The notes under the pieces are model-generated. The model was given only the letters and a program-made list of their open reading frames with translations. It was not told the DNA's origin and did no database searches. From NCBI RefSeq assembly GCF_000383955.1, contig NZ_KB913013.1, forward strand, positions 4,917,694 to 4,981,693: a stretch of 64,000 nt of DNA. Reading direction: 5' to 3'. The first letter of the stretch is position 1; every line of letters starts with the position of its first letter. Origin of the DNA: Rudanella lutea DSM 19387 (lineage in GTDB: Bacteria > Bacteroidota > Bacteroidia > Cytophagales > Spirosomataceae). Made by a program: the position numbers and the translations under genes. This document shows, one piece after another, positions 18,801 to 28,145 of the stretch.

Positions 18801-21799
18801 TAGGTATTAGTAGCCGACTGGCAAAGGCCCGGTGTTACGGTCAGGCTAAGCCCACATACAGGAGCCGGTACAACCGTCAGGCTGAGCGGTACCACGGCCG
18901 AACAGTTGAGGGCGTCCGTCACCCGAACACTGAATGACGTAGTTACGCTGGCTGTTGGGGTGCCACTGATTACACCGGTTGGTGATAGACTCAGGCCCGC
19001 AGGCAGGCTTCCGCCCACCACCGCGTAGGTGTACGAACTGACACCGCCCGTAGTGGTCAGGGTTTGACTGTAGCCAACCCCAACCGTACCCGACAAGAGC
19101 GTAGTGGGGGTAACCGTAAGCGTGGGGCAAACGGTGCAGGTGGCCGGTACGGTGTACGTAGCTGAAGCCGTTCCGCACGACGATGCCGACGACACAATGG
19201 TCAGGGTCCGGCTGGCAGGTCCGTTGCTGATGAGGCTGGTGCCCGACAGGGTAAACGTAAGCGAAGGCTGACCGGCTGTGACGCTCACGACCGTGGTGGC
19301 TCCCGCTGCCGAAATGGTCAGGTTGGTAGCCGGGGTGTTCGTGAAGCTGATGGTACCCGTCAGGGTGTATTGGTTAGTCAGCGTGTTACAGGTTGGTGTT
19401 ACAGGACCTACCGTCAGGGCGCAGTCTGTATAAGCCGCATCGTAGCTGAAGTTGTTTTCTCCCGCCTGACCGAGCGTAAACGTGATAATACCCGCCGTGT
19501 TGGGGTCGGTATCAATTACGTCGGCGTTGGTGCCGGTAGCTGTGTTGGGTTTTGTGCTCAGGTATAGCGTATTGGCCGAGGCCGAAAGCGGGAACGTGAG
19601 TGTATAGCTGCCGCCCGAGGTGAGCGTCGTCAGACCGTAGACAAACCCGGTGGTATTGCTGCCGCCCCCGTTCGAGAAGTAGTACTCACCCGTGGCACTG
19701 GTGGTTACCGACACCCCCGCTGTGGGCAGGCCGGGACCTTTCAGGTTTACGACCACACCTCCCAGGGCGGGTTCGTTGGCATCCTGTACGCCGTCGTTGT
19801 CGAGGTCGTTCCAGACGCGGTTACCAATCTGAATCGGAGGAATTTCGCAGAATACCTCCAAATCGCCGAGGCTGGCGGCTTTCCCAAACGTAGCGACTTG
19901 CTGGGTCTGTGAGGTAAACCCACCATCCTGCGAGATAACCTCATACACGTAGTTAGCGCCCCCGGTTGTGTTGTTGTAGTAACGTGCACCTGCCGCCCGG
20001 AAATCACTGAATGGGTCGAAGGCGGTACTGACTACTTCGCCCGTACCCGGCAACAGCGTGATACCACCCACCAGAATCTCCTGGTGACCACCATCGGCCG
20101 TCGATGAGTTCGGGCTGGCTACCTGTGGGTACATATCCTGCCAGTAAAATTCAGCGCCACCGGGGCCCTGATCGGGGGTCTGGTTGGTCCCCTGCGACGT
20201 AACCGTGATCGGCGTCAGGCTGTTGGCCGGAATATTCGTCACGATGGCGTTGCTTTCGAGCTGATAAGTACCATCGGCCCGACGACCAGCCCGGAGCATA
20301 TCGCCCGCTGCGGTGGCTTCATAAACCGCCGTTGTTGAAGAAATGGTCGAGTAGTTGAGGTTACCCGCCTGATGCCCAAAGCGGTCCATCATGGCGATAA
20401 CCATTTCACCGTTCACGTCGAACTCAATGTCAGAAAGCATCGGTTGTGGGCAAACCGTCTGGTCGTAAGCACCCAACAAGAGCGAGCTCGGAATATCGGT
20501 CCACTGATCAATCCACGGCCGCCAGGTGCCAGGCAGTACGGCAAGGCCGGTGCCGGGGTTGGTTCCCCGCGACGACGCAAAGCCCCGGGTGTAAGTAAGC
20601 GGGAACGAGAGCACCTGCGTGAAGTTGCCATCGGCCCCGGCGGGGTCGTGAGCGTACACCAGCGCTGTGAGGTTGCTTGCCGTGCCGCCAGCGTTTTCGG
20701 CCGAACAAACGGCGCCTACATACACCTTACCCCGGTAATACTTGGTTGCAAACGGCCGAAGCGTTCCATTGACACAGCCCCCTGTTGGTAAGAGGTGCTT
20801 CGTAAACGTAGTGGGCTTGGTGGCCGGTAGACCAATGGGTAGCTCGTACAAAGCCTTGTCGAAGAGGTTCATCACCCAGAGGGTGCGCTCATCGTCCGAA
20901 ATATCAATATCTCCCAACGACATTTTACCCACCAGATCAAAGGCGGCTGCGTCGTAGTTGGGTGTAAATTTATTCACGGGCAGGGCTGTCAGGGCGCGTG
21001 GATCTGTACCAACCGGAATCCCCAGGTCGGTAGTCAGGTTCACAAACGGAACAACCGTGCCTGTCGCACTCAATGGGTTGGTCACATCAATTTTGTAGAT
21101 CTGACCGGGGCCACCCGTACCGAAACCCGAGTGGCGCTTCATGAAGGCAGCGGCAAACAGCGAGTTGGTGGTACGTTGATAGGCCAGACCCCAGGTAGAA
21201 CCAATACTCCCTTTCGAAAGATAGGTATTCCGTCCCGTGTTAGTACCATCATACTGCCAGCCTACCATCCAGTTGTCGTTAGCCGGGTTGTTGGTCAGGT
21301 TGCTGGGTTTGGTTGGGTCACCATTGGTGTAACATGAGGTAGCGAGATAGGGATTCAACACCCCGCAGTAGTTAGGCGGGTAGTTAACCCCGAGGTTAAC
21401 ACTCGAAGCTCCGCCGGTTACGAACCGAACCGAGGTCTGGCTGTTGGTGCCTCGGAAACTCTCGTAATCGCCCGTGACTAAATTGGTAAACTCAACCCGG
21501 TAAGGGTTGCCGTTACCAACGTTAATCGTGTACGAGCCAACCGAGTTTGTGGTTGCCGAGATGGGGGTGCCTGTACTGGGGTATGCCGTGACAACGACAC
21601 CCGGTACGCCCGGCTCTCCGTACGCGTAGGTACCCGAAGTAGGAATAGCCGCGTAAATCCCGTTCGAATCAAAATCTCTATAAACCGTTCCGGTAATTGT
21701 TTGGGCTTGCGCCCCACTAACAATCAGAAGAATCAGCACTGTAGAGAAAAAGAATCGATGGGCTGGTAACTGAGAAAATAGTACGTATAATTTTTTCAT
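15857..21799 (-). CDS. Giant A: secreted SdrD-B/DUF11 modular surface protein, 1980 aa
   Basis: A signal peptide (MKKLYVLF to about residue 33, GAQA-Q) leads into an SdrB-like domain (GTVYRDFDSNGIY), then a putative beta-propeller of about 500 residues with GSTWGLAYQRTTNSLFAAAF, LGDIDISDDERTLWVMN and PMLSDIEFDVNGEMVIAMMD. A second SdrD-B domain with the Ca-binding loop DLDNDGVQDANE starts near 663. From about 793 to 1670 there are eight four-Cys modules (C..L.VTPGLCQ.ATN.Y ... TYTAPASC) and one He_PIG/Ig-like domain (GLSLSPTGVISGTP). A DUF11 domain (about 1672-1775) precedes a Cys-rich C-terminal region ending VTIKKTKSQGKVVTP. A surface adhesin or matrix role is inferred. No typical T9SS sorting domain is recognised. 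A sigma-54 promoter lies upstream. Confidence 0.88.
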   Translation of the reverse strand: MKKLYVLFSQLPAHRFFFSTVLILLIVSGAQAQTITGTVYRDFDSNGIYAAIPTSGTYAYGEPGVPGVVVTAYPSTGTPISATTNSVGSYTINVGNGNPYRVEFTNLVTGDYESFRGTNSQTSVRFVTGGASSVNLGVNYPPNYCGVLNPYLATSCYTNGDPTKPSNLTNNPANDNWMVGWQYDGTNTGRNTYLSKGSIGSTWGLAYQRTTNSLFAAAFMKRHSGFGTGGPGQIYKIDVTNPLSATGTVVPFVNLTTDLGIPVGTDPRALTALPVNKFTPNYDAAAFDLVGKMSLGDIDISDDERTLWVMNLFDKALYELPIGLPATKPTTFTKHLLPTGGCVNGTLRPFATKYYRGKVYVGAVCSAENAGGTASNLTALVYAHDPAGADGNFTQVLSFPLTYTRGFASSRGTNPGTGLAVLPGTWRPWIDQWTDIPSSLLLGAYDQTVCPQPMLSDIEFDVNGEMVIAMMDRFGHQAGNLNYSTISSTTAVYEATAAGDMLRAGRRADGTYQLESNAIVTNIPANSLTPITVTSQGTNQTPDQGPGGAEFYWQDMYPQVASPNSSTADGGHQEILVGGITLLPGTGEVVSTAFDPFSDFRAAGARYYNNTTGGANYVYEVISQDGGFTSQTQQVATFGKAASLGDLEVFCEIPPIQIGNRVWNDLDNDGVQDANEPALGGVVVNLKGPGLPTAGVSVTTSATGEYYFSNGGGSNTTGFVYGLTTLTSGGSYTLTFPLSASANTLYLSTKPNTATGTNADVIDTDPNTAGIITFTLGQAGENNFSYDAAYTDCALTVGPVTPTCNTLTNQYTLTGTISFTNTPATNLTISAAGATTVVSVTAGQPSLTFTLSGTSLISNGPASRTLTIVSSASSCGTASATYTVPATCTVCPTLTVTPTTLLSGTVGVGYSQTLTTTGGVSSYTYAVVGGSLPAGLSLSPTGVISGTPTASVTTSFSVRVTDALNCSAVVPLSLTVVPAPVCGLSLTVTPGLCQSATNTYTLTSRVGAVNVPASGTLTVSSGAFSPPFVQTIPAGSSTGTLSFSGLVSNGSTFTVTASFSNTACAPVSETYTAPASCSVAPPCSLTVNSRVSVCDPATNTYSSTVSVGLTNPVAGVLTLTDGVLSQTVTITGSTTSAVGIFNGLISDGTLHQVSASLPNCGTSTATYTAPASCSVAPPCSATLAVTAGLCQSATNAYSATATLTVVNVTTPQTVTITIAGVSSQAITLQAGTNQVSFDVSNLPSDGLVKIATATFSGTACASVSNTYTAPASCSVAPPCSVTLAVTPGECNTLTNAYSATAVLTAVNIDAPRSVTINVAGQTQVFSLTATGTNTVVYVATNLPSEGALKTATATFSGTTCANTSATFTAPMTCTSCALMAIPTAGLCQTATNTYSSTVVVVTGLTGAGGVLTVTDGTRSVTLAVASGLSSFTGTAVFNGLVSDGTTHTVTATLPGCTSTSTTYTAPASCSIAPVCSATLTVTPGLCQTATNTYSATSLLIVENVTVPQTVTLTVGGVSSVPVSLSAGRNEISLTTIGLQSDGLTKVATATFSGTACASVSATFTAPMTCTSCTLMVTPTAGLCQTATNTFSSTVAVVTGSTGTGGTLTISDGSQSFTLAVAGGLNSYTGTAVFTNLPSDGSTRTVTATLPGCASTSATYTAPQSCTATPTFDLQKRVSSTKVQLGDVVSYTLILTNTSTVAATNVVVSDTATAGIVVIPGSATASLGTFTQTLNGGDWVVPSLPAGTTATLVYSVSMTAEGVAFNTAFIPGKDNDTQVCTTIPYKVCKGQPFAFELSAPAGYSRYQWYLTAPGATTATLVSDSSLNSFTATLPGEYRVVINEGVVGQCPQTGCCPVVIEETEVPLYTVLTQNPTCVGSNPQANGQLQITGFTDVRRYQFQLSSGTSFDAASATVAASIPTNGIIASNLAVGNYTVRVIDRQTGCFRDVTVALTANCACPEEICVPVTIKKTKSQGKVVTP

Positions 21800-21854
21800 G
21801 ACCCATTAATTGAGATGCAGTTTGATCAGCAACTCTGCCAATAGATCACAGATC

Positions 21855-21870
21855 AGCAACTATAAGACCA
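21855..21870 (-). promoter_or_regulatory. Sigma-54 (RpoN) promoter of giant A
   Basis: On the minus strand TGGTCTTATAGTTGCT has GG and GC separated by exactly 10 nt, as required for -24/-12 promoters, with TTGC at the -12 box. The GC lies 57 nt before the start codon, predicting a leader of about 45 nt. Confidence 0.75.
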
Positions 21871-22085
21871 TGAAAAAAATGAATAAATATAGATGTTTTT
21901 ATTTAAGTATTTATCTGCTATTTTTATAGGGCATATAAACTGTTTGTAAGTGGTTGTTTATGAGTGGTATATATTGGTTTTGAGTAGAAAGTAAAGTGTT
22001 TGAGTATTCAAAAAATAGTGAAGTATAAATACATAAGAACTCTCCGGTTGGCAGAAAATAAATCGCAAAAAAAGTTACAGTCTGT

Positions 22086-22103
22086 GCTCCAAAAACTATG
22101 CCA
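22086..22103. promoter_or_regulatory. 18-nt conserved upstream element, copy 1
   Basis: GCTCCAAAAACTATGCCA is identical to 42056-42073. It lies 216 nt above the gene A sigma-54 -24 box; the other copy lies 215 nt above that of gene C. Flanking sequences are not obviously alike. It may be an enhancer-binding-protein site or a degenerate extra sigma-54 site (TGGCATAGTTTTTGGA on the minus strand). Confidence 0.6.
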
Positions 22104-22297
22104 CCGTCAGGTGTTACATACAAGAAAAAGCGAAAGTGGACGACAAAGCAGGTTCTTAAGAAAAGGTGAAAAGGTTACTTGTTGTCATATTTTGTTATTT
22201 AAGGAAACGAGTTTTTGGTTTTAAATACTAAAGTGAATTTGATAGATCGGAGACCTGCGTGGTATAAATTCAACCAAAATGAACCTGAAAGGAAGTA

Positions 22298-22313
22298 AGT
22301 AAAAACTGTGCCA
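22298..22313 (-). promoter_or_regulatory. Variant of the upstream TGGCAY element
   Basis: The minus strand reads TTGGCACAGTTTTTAC, matching the 18-nt elements in TGGCAYAGTTTTT. It has a good -24-like box but lacks GC at -12. Confidence 0.4.
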
Positions 22314-22399
22314 ATAGCAGGCTATCTAGAGCAAGGCTTACCGGGCTAGAAGCGCCAACCGTTGATGCCGTACACGTTACACAAATGAGTAGATACAAT

Positions 22400-22445
22400 C
22401 AACGGCTCCGGCCCTCATAATAAATGAGTAGTACCAAAGCCGTTG
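22400..22445 (-). terminator. Probable terminator of giant B
   Basis: An outer 8-bp stem (CAACGGCT / AGCCGTTG) encloses an inner CTCAT-AATAA-ATGAG hairpin, about 40 nt downstream of the gene B stop. No long poly-T tail follows, so the call is moderate. Confidence 0.5.
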
Positions 22446-22484
22446 GGTAATCGAGATAAGGCTTAATAATTTACAATCAGGGAC

Positions 22485-25400
22485 TTATTTGTCCACGACC
22501 AGACGTTCGGCCGTGATGGACAGGCACTGAGTTGGTGGACAGGTACAGGTGTCGACAAGAGACACGGTTATATCGCGAAAGCAGCCCAACGCCCGATTGG
22601 TAATACGGACTGTGTAAGTACCAACCACCAAATTCGTAGCTAATACCCCGTTGGCGGGTACGGCCGCCACGGGTGTTGCTGAAGCGCCATTGAAACTACT
22701 TGCGGCTACATATTGATAATCGTAACGGGTGTCCGCATTAGAGCCCAGACCAGCTACCTGGAGTTGCCCATTGGCCTGCGGTGTAGCCCCGGTGCAGGTT
22801 GGGTTTTGGGCCTGAACGGTAAAGAGCGGTACCTGCGTTTCTTCGATCACAAAGGGGCAGCAGGGCAATTGGCCGCAGGGGTTCACCAGGCCATTGTCGA
22901 TCACGACGCGGTATTCTCCGGGTAGGGTAGCCGTAAATGAGCTAAGTGTCCCGTCGGCTACGAGCGTAGCCGTGCTGGAGCCGGGGGCAGTTCGGTACCA
23001 TTGGTAACGGGTAAAACCGCCCGCAGCATTGAGTGGAATCGCCACTGATTGACCGCTGCATACCCGGTAAGGCACTGTGGTGCAGACCTGCACTTCTTCG
23101 TCGGGTACAGAAGCCATGTTGACCAGCACCCCGGCGGCCGTCAGGCTCGCGCTGTACACGAGGGTGGCGGTTGCACCTGCGGGCAGACTCGTGAGCGTCC
23201 AGTTGCCCCCGCTGAAACTGGGGGCAAAACTGCCGGCCGAAACCACGAACGAGCCGGGTACGGGGCTAATACCGGTGCCTAAAACATCATTCACAACTAC
23301 CCCCGTAGCCGCTACCGGGCCCGTGTTGGTTACGGTCACCGTGTACGAGACAACATCGCCCAGTTGCGCGCGGCTCGCGCTGACGGTTTTGGCCAGCGAC
23401 AGGCTGGGACCAGCCAGACAGGCCGCCGGGGCTGTGTACATGGCTGCGGTACTCCCGCAGTCGGCCACGGTAACCGTGATTGTGTGTGAACTGGTGCCTG
23501 CAACGAGGCCCGTGAGCGCATACGCTACCGAAGTGGCTCCGGCCGGAATGGTGAGGGTTGTCGATACGAGCCCGTCGGTGAGGGTGGCCACCCCGGCTAC
23601 GGCGTTGGTGAAGCTGAGGGTGCCGCTCACGGCGTACTCGTTCGTTTGCGGGTTGCATTGGCCTGCCGTTGCGGTGAGGGTCAGGGCGCAGGGAACGGCG
23701 CTGTACCCGACATCGAACGAGTGGTTAGCCTGTCCGTAATCAGTTGTTGAGAACGAAAGGACCCCACTCACCGGGGCGTCCGAATCAATATGGTCGGCAC
23801 CGGCATTGGCAGGTACAAGGGCTTTGCCTGCGGTGTACGTTGGATACTTAAGCTGGTACCCGGTTTGGGCGGTCAGGGCGGTTAAATCATAAACAGCACT
23901 GAGGGTAGAGGTACCGCTACCTGAGGAGAAATAGTAAGAACCGTTGGCGTCGGTGGTAGCTGTGGCAATGGGTGTTCCTGAGCCGGTGCTGAGCGTAACA
24001 CTCACCCCGGCAAAACCGGCTTCGCCTGCATCCTGAATGCCGTCTTTGTCGGTATCGTCCCAAATCCGGTTGCCAATCTCGATCGGGGCCAACTCGGTTT
24101 GCACTTCCACATCGCCCAGACTGATTCCCTTCGAAAACGTACCGGTGTTGGGCGTAGTGCCCGAGTTCCCTGTCCAGAACACTTCAAATGCTTTGTCGCG
24201 CTGACCAGTGGTATTGTCGAACCAGGCCAGCCCGAACGAATCGAAGCCGAAGGGATCGTACACGGTTGAGACCACATCGCCACTGCCCCACAACATACCG
24301 AGGCCGCCCAGCGCGGTTTCGCGGTGCGAGGTGCCCAGCTTTTCTTCGTGGTAAAATTCGCCCCCGCCGGGCCCTTCGCCGTTAAAAGCCCCCCCCGTAG
24401 CGGCCTTGGCACTGCTGGGGCCTTCTTTACCGCCCGATTCGAGTTCCCAATTGCAGTCGTTGCGTTTGTACGCCCGCAAAATATCACCCCCGGTAATGGT
24501 CATGTAAAGTTGGCTGTCGTTTGCAATTGGGCTGAAATTCCACCATCCGCCCTGCAAACCCGCCCGGTCGATGAAGCCGAGAACAATGGAGCCATCGGTA
24601 TCAAACTCAAGGTCCGACAGGATGGGCTGTGGCCAGTTGACCACATCGGTACCCTGCACCAGTTTGCTCCAGTCGTTGGTCCAGCCAAACCAGCCGGTAC
24701 GGGCGCTGCCGTTGGCCCGAAAGCCGTCGGAAACACCCCGACCAAAGTCGAGAGAATGGCTCAGTTTAGCCGAGAAAACACCTGCCGTACGGTCCAGTTC
24801 GTAAATAGTAAAGCTCAGATCGCTCGAATTCTGCGAAATCGAAGCATCGCACACGACCCCAATGTAGGCCTTACCCCGGTAGTAATCGATACCCCACGAC
24901 CGAGGGGCGCCGGTGGCCGCATTGCAGGGTTTCGGAATGGCCCACGACCTGATTTTGGTGGCCCGGTTGGCAGCCGTTGGGGCTACCGGATTGGCCGGGT
25001 CGGTCAGGTCGATCTCGTACAAACGGCTATCGTATAAGTTCATGACATACAGGTACCGGCCGTCGTCGGAGATGTCCAGATCGCCAAAGGATACCCGGCC
25101 TACCTGCGCCAGCGCCTGCGCGTCTTTCTCGCCGGAGTCGAGGTTGGTGCCCAGCCCCCGCTCGGTGTTTGACCCCACCACGGGGCTGAACGGAACCACC
25201 GGCCCAGCTACCGTTGCGCCTGCGTAGGTGCCCGACCCCCGCGTGGCAATGCCGATTGCGTCGAAATCAAGGAAGTTGATTACGCCATTGGTAGCGGGTA
25301 ACTGCACCGAGGGGTCGATCAGATAAATACCACCCGACCCCAGCGGCCCCAGTCCTGTATGCCGTTTCAGTACGGCCGAGGTAAACACTCGCTTTGCCTG

Positions 25401-26084
25401 TTTGGAGTAGGCAATGCCCCAGGTAGCGCCGATTTGCCGGGTGTTGGCATAATGAGCCGGGGCGGGGGCGTTGTTGCTCACGGGGTTGTAATCGACGCCC
25501 ACAAAGGCGTCGGCATCGCCCACGTTACCAGAGCCGGTGTTGTTGCCGCTCACGTAACAGGACGTAAACAGTTTGGGGTTGGCCAGCTTCGGAGATGCGT
25601 ACTCGTGCGGGGAGGCAATGGCGAAATGGGCCACACCCGGTGCCGATGTAAACTGTACGGCCGAGCCATAGTTTGCCCCGCCACCACCCGGAAAATCGAG
25701 CTGATTGTTCAGGCCGCATACCTGCGCTACCGGCCCCGGAATCGAGAATTCGACCCGTACCGGCCCTGTGCACCCGGAAAGGGCGTAGTTTTGCCCATTG
25801 CCATCGGCCGTTGAGCCCGTCGTTACCGATGCACAGAGCACATTGGTGGTGTTGTAGGCCTGTACCACGACGCCCCCGACGAGTGGTTCGGTCGGTTGCC
25901 GAATGCCGTCGCCGTTGTAATCGCGAAACACCTGCCCTGTCACCTGCCCCTGCGCCGAGAAGGCACTCAGGCCGAAGCTAAGCAGAAGCCCAACGAAACG
26001 GACGAAGTAAGGCCGTTGGGGGACCTCGTCGCGTGGCTCAATCGGCCACTTCAAAGGCATCCATGAGATTGTAAAAAGACGCAT
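22485..26084 (-). CDS. Giant B: secreted SdrD-B/DUF11 modular surface protein, about 1199 aa
   Basis: The ATG at 26084 is preferred. The frame is open to a TTG at 26117, and an ATG at 26060 would shorten the unusually long pre-signal region before VRFVGLLLSFGLSAFSAQG. The order is SdrB-like domain (GQVFRDYNGDGIRQPTEP), propeller-like region with GATWGIAYSKQAKRVFTSA, FGDLDISDDGRYLYVMNLYD and PILSDLEFDTDGSIVLGFID, SdrD-B domain (DDTDKDGIQDAGE) near 673, one four-Cys module (about 796-895), DUF11 (about 895-990), and the family Cys-rich C-terminal region (from VCTTVPYRVCSGQSV). The very end (CPPTQCLSITAERLVVDK) departs from the KK-tail of A, C and D. It is the shortest of the four proteins with a full C-terminal region. 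A surface role is inferred from signal and domains. Confidence 0.86.
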   Translation of the reverse strand: MRLFTISWMPLKWPIEPRDEVPQRPYFVRFVGLLLSFGLSAFSAQGQVTGQVFRDYNGDGIRQPTEPLVGGVVVQAYNTTNVLCASVTTGSTADGNGQNYALSGCTGPVRVEFSIPGPVAQVCGLNNQLDFPGGGGANYGSAVQFTSAPGVAHFAIASPHEYASPKLANPKLFTSCYVSGNNTGSGNVGDADAFVGVDYNPVSNNAPAPAHYANTRQIGATWGIAYSKQAKRVFTSAVLKRHTGLGPLGSGGIYLIDPSVQLPATNGVINFLDFDAIGIATRGSGTYAGATVAGPVVPFSPVVGSNTERGLGTNLDSGEKDAQALAQVGRVSFGDLDISDDGRYLYVMNLYDSRLYEIDLTDPANPVAPTAANRATKIRSWAIPKPCNAATGAPRSWGIDYYRGKAYIGVVCDASISQNSSDLSFTIYELDRTAGVFSAKLSHSLDFGRGVSDGFRANGSARTGWFGWTNDWSKLVQGTDVVNWPQPILSDLEFDTDGSIVLGFIDRAGLQGGWWNFSPIANDSQLYMTITGGDILRAYKRNDCNWELESGGKEGPSSAKAATGGAFNGEGPGGGEFYHEEKLGTSHRETALGGLGMLWGSGDVVSTVYDPFGFDSFGLAWFDNTTGQRDKAFEVFWTGNSGTTPNTGTFSKGISLGDVEVQTELAPIEIGNRIWDDTDKDGIQDAGEAGFAGVSVTLSTGSGTPIATATTDANGSYYFSSGSGTSTLSAVYDLTALTAQTGYQLKYPTYTAGKALVPANAGADHIDSDAPVSGVLSFSTTDYGQANHSFDVGYSAVPCALTLTATAGQCNPQTNEYAVSGTLSFTNAVAGVATLTDGLVSTTLTIPAGATSVAYALTGLVAGTSSHTITVTVADCGSTAAMYTAPAACLAGPSLSLAKTVSASRAQLGDVVSYTVTVTNTGPVAATGVVVNDVLGTGISPVPGSFVVSAGSFAPSFSGGNWTLTSLPAGATATLVYSASLTAAGVLVNMASVPDEEVQVCTTVPYRVCSGQSVAIPLNAAGGFTRYQWYRTAPGSSTATLVADGTLSSFTATLPGEYRVVIDNGLVNPCGQLPCCPFVIEETQVPLFTVQAQNPTCTGATPQANGQLQVAGLGSNADTRYDYQYVAASSFNGASATPVAAVPANGVLATNLVVGTYTVRITNRALGCFRDITVSLVDTCTCPPTQCLSITAERLVVDK

Positions 26085-26523
26085 ATTACGGTAGCGTTCG
26101 AAAGCTGGCAAAGCCAACTGCCGGGTATAAGACTATGATGGAATCAAGAGCTATTGGATTGACCCGGCGAGAGCAATAAGTGCGCCAGTATGAGGCAGTT
26201 AGCCTATCAATGACTTGTTGGATTTAGATTTATAGAGAAAATATATAAAGTGTTCTATGTTGATTATCAATGTATTGTATTTGTGACTATACGGTAAGAT
26301 ATGGAATCTTTCGGCGGGTGGTTACGAGCCTGAAGCGATAGCACAGGTGGGGCAAAGGGGCTCTGTAGGAGGGGTACCCAGGAGTAGGGAGAGGGTACGC
26401 GAAGGGGCGTTCTGAAATAAGCCCTAATACAGTACAAACTTAGTGCCGAAGTATGCTCAAATTCGCGTAATTGAAAATCCGTGCCCTTTAGCACATCAAA
26501 ACCCACTTCACATTCTTTACAGA
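26085..26523. other. Divergent spacer between giant B and the amidase gene
   Basis: The spacer contains the sigma-54 promoter of gene B (26172-26187), an AT-rich stretch (about 26220-26300) and a G-rich plus-strand stretch (about 26340-26410) with GGGTACC and GGGTACG words. I see no gene and no convincing amidase promoter. Confidence 0.6.
26172..26187 (-). promoter_or_regulatory. Sigma-54 (RpoN) promoter of giant B
   Basis: The minus strand reads TGGCGCACTTATTGCT: GG-N10-GC with a TTGC -12 box. GC lies 89 nt before the ATG at 26084 and 56 nt before the TTG at 26117. The latter spacing equals that of genes A and C, a weak argument for the TTG start. Confidence 0.75.
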
Positions 26524-28140
26524 ATGAACAGACGACATTTTATCAAAAGCTCATCGGCCGTTAGTCTGGGAGCTACCTCGCTGGCGATGGCTGCCTGCGG
26601 TGCCGACAAACCGGCCAAAACCGAAACCAAAACCGCTTCGTTTACCGACGACTTTGTACTGAACGAGGTGACTGTTAGTGAACTACAGAAAAAGATGCAG
26701 GCTGGCGAGTACACTGCTGCCGACATCACGAAACTGTATCTGGACCGGATCGAGGCCATTGACCAAAATGGGCCGGGCCTGAAGTCGGTGATCGAAGTAA
26801 ACCCGGATGCCCTGACGATGGCCTCCGCTCTGGACGAAGAGCGCAAGGCCGGCAAAGTGCGGGGCCCGCTGCACGGCATCCCGATTTTGCTCAAAGATAA
26901 TATCGACACCGGCGATCAGATGAGCACAACGGCGGGCTCGCTGGCGCTGAACGGGCACAAAGCGGCTAAGGATGCGTTTGTGGCCGCCAAACTCCGCGCA
27001 GCCGGAGCCGTAATTCTGGGCAAAACCAACCTGAGCGAGTGGGCCAACTTCCGCTCAACCCGGTCGAGTAGTGGCTGGAGCAGCCGGGGTGGCCAAACCC
27101 GCAATCCGTATGTGCTCGACCGGAGCCCGTGCGGGTCGAGTTCGGGCTCGGGGGCAGCCGTGGCCGCCAACCTGTGCGCCGTGGCCGTGGGGACCGAAAC
27201 CGACGGGTCGATTATTGCGCCCTCCTCGTTTTGCGGCCTGGTGGGCCTCAAACCGACCATTGGTCTGGTGAGCCGCACGGGTATTATTCCGATCTCCAAA
27301 ACGCAGGATACCGCCGGGCCCATGACCCGTACCGTAACCGACGCGGCCATATTGCTGGGGGCCATGGTCGGCACCGACCCGGCCGATACTGTTACGGCCC
27401 AAAGCGCCGGAAAAACCGAATCGGACTATACCCGGTTTCTGGATGCGGGCGGGTTGGCCGGTAAGCGCATCGGGGTCGAAAAGTCGTTTCTGACGGGGCA
27501 CGAAGGGGTGGTCGGGCTGTACAAAGAAGCCATTGAGGTGCTTAAAAAACAGGGCGCTACCGTGGTGGAAGTCGATTTGCTCAAACTGACCCGCGAGATC
27601 GGCGGGGCCGAGTACACGGTGCTGCAATACGAGTTCAAAGACGGCCTGAACCGATACCTGGCTACGGCCGGGGCGGGCGTGAAATCGCTGGCTGACGTGA
27701 TTGCGTTCAACAAAAAAAATGAAGCTGAGGCAATGCCGTTTTTCAAGCAGGAGATTCTCGAAAGCAGCGAAGCCAAAGGCGACCTCAGCCGTAAAGAGTA
27801 CACCGATGCTTTGGCCAAAACGCTCGGTACCCGGCAGATCATCGATAAACTCATGGCCGATGCGAAGCTGGATGCCATTTGCGGCACGAGCATCGGCTAC
27901 GCGGGTTGCATTGATCTGGTCAACGGCGACTACGACACGGGCTTTTACTTCTGCCCACCGGCGGCTATGGCTGGCTACCCGCACATTACGGTGCCCATGG
28001 GTACGGTGCACGGCCTGCCGGTTGGGTTTTCACTTATTTCGGGTGCCTATCAGGAGGGAACTCTGTTGCGATTAGCCTACGCCTACGAACAGGCCTCCAA
28101 AAAACGCACCCGACCCGGGTTTAAGCCGTCACTGATTTAA
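26524..28140 (+). CDS. Amidase-signature-family protein (GatA/amidase type), exported
   Basis: This 538-aa protein starts at the ATG at 26524 (MNRRHFIKSSSAVSLGATSL), giving a Tat-like RR signal that ends in a possible lipobox (LAMAAC). The amidase signature is complete: catalytic Lys in GIPILLKDNI, cis-Ser in RSPCGSSSGSGAAVAANL, and nucleophilic Ser in GTETDGSIIAPSSFCG. These enzymes hydrolyse amide bonds; similar proteins are annotated as amidase, peptide amidase or GatA-like. An N-terminal export signal argues against a tRNA-amidotransferase role. It is the only plus-strand gene inside the giant-gene region and ends convergently with gene C. Confidence 0.88.
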   Translation: MNRRHFIKSSSAVSLGATSLAMAACGADKPAKTETKTASFTDDFVLNEVTVSELQKKMQAGEYTAADITKLYLDRIEAIDQNGPGLKSVIEVNPDALTMASALDEERKAGKVRGPLHGIPILLKDNIDTGDQMSTTAGSLALNGHKAAKDAFVAAKLRAAGAVILGKTNLSEWANFRSTRSSSGWSSRGGQTRNPYVLDRSPCGSSSGSGAAVAANLCAVAVGTETDGSIIAPSSFCGLVGLKPTIGLVSRTGIIPISKTQDTAGPMTRTVTDAAILLGAMVGTDPADTVTAQSAGKTESDYTRFLDAGGLAGKRIGVEKSFLTGHEGVVGLYKEAIEVLKKQGATVVEVDLLKLTREIGGAEYTVLQYEFKDGLNRYLATAGAGVKSLADVIAFNKKNEAEAMPFFKQEILESSEAKGDLSRKEYTDALAKTLGTRQIIDKLMADAKLDAICGTSIGYAGCIDLVNGDYDTGFYFCPPAAMAGYPHITVPMGTVHGLPVGFSLISGAYQEGTLLRLAYAYEQASKKRTRPGFKPSLI

Positions 28141-28145
28141 AGGTG

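Larger units (their letters stand above)
21800..22484. other. AT-rich spacer upstream of giant A (685 bp)
   Basis: No credible gene is seen; short open frames here are AT-rich noise. The spacer holds the sigma-54 promoter of gene A (21855-21870), an 18-nt element shared with the gene C spacer (22086-22103), a related TGGCACAGTTTTT motif (22298-22313), and a terminator-like hairpin of gene B (22400-22445). Confidence 0.7.

Noticed and set aside
24324-25037. Plus-strand open frame inside giant B
   Set aside because: Antisense to the propeller region; no homology features.
27055-28011. 318-codon minus-strand frame
   Set aside because: Antisense to the amidase catalytic region, which has an intact signature on the plus strand.
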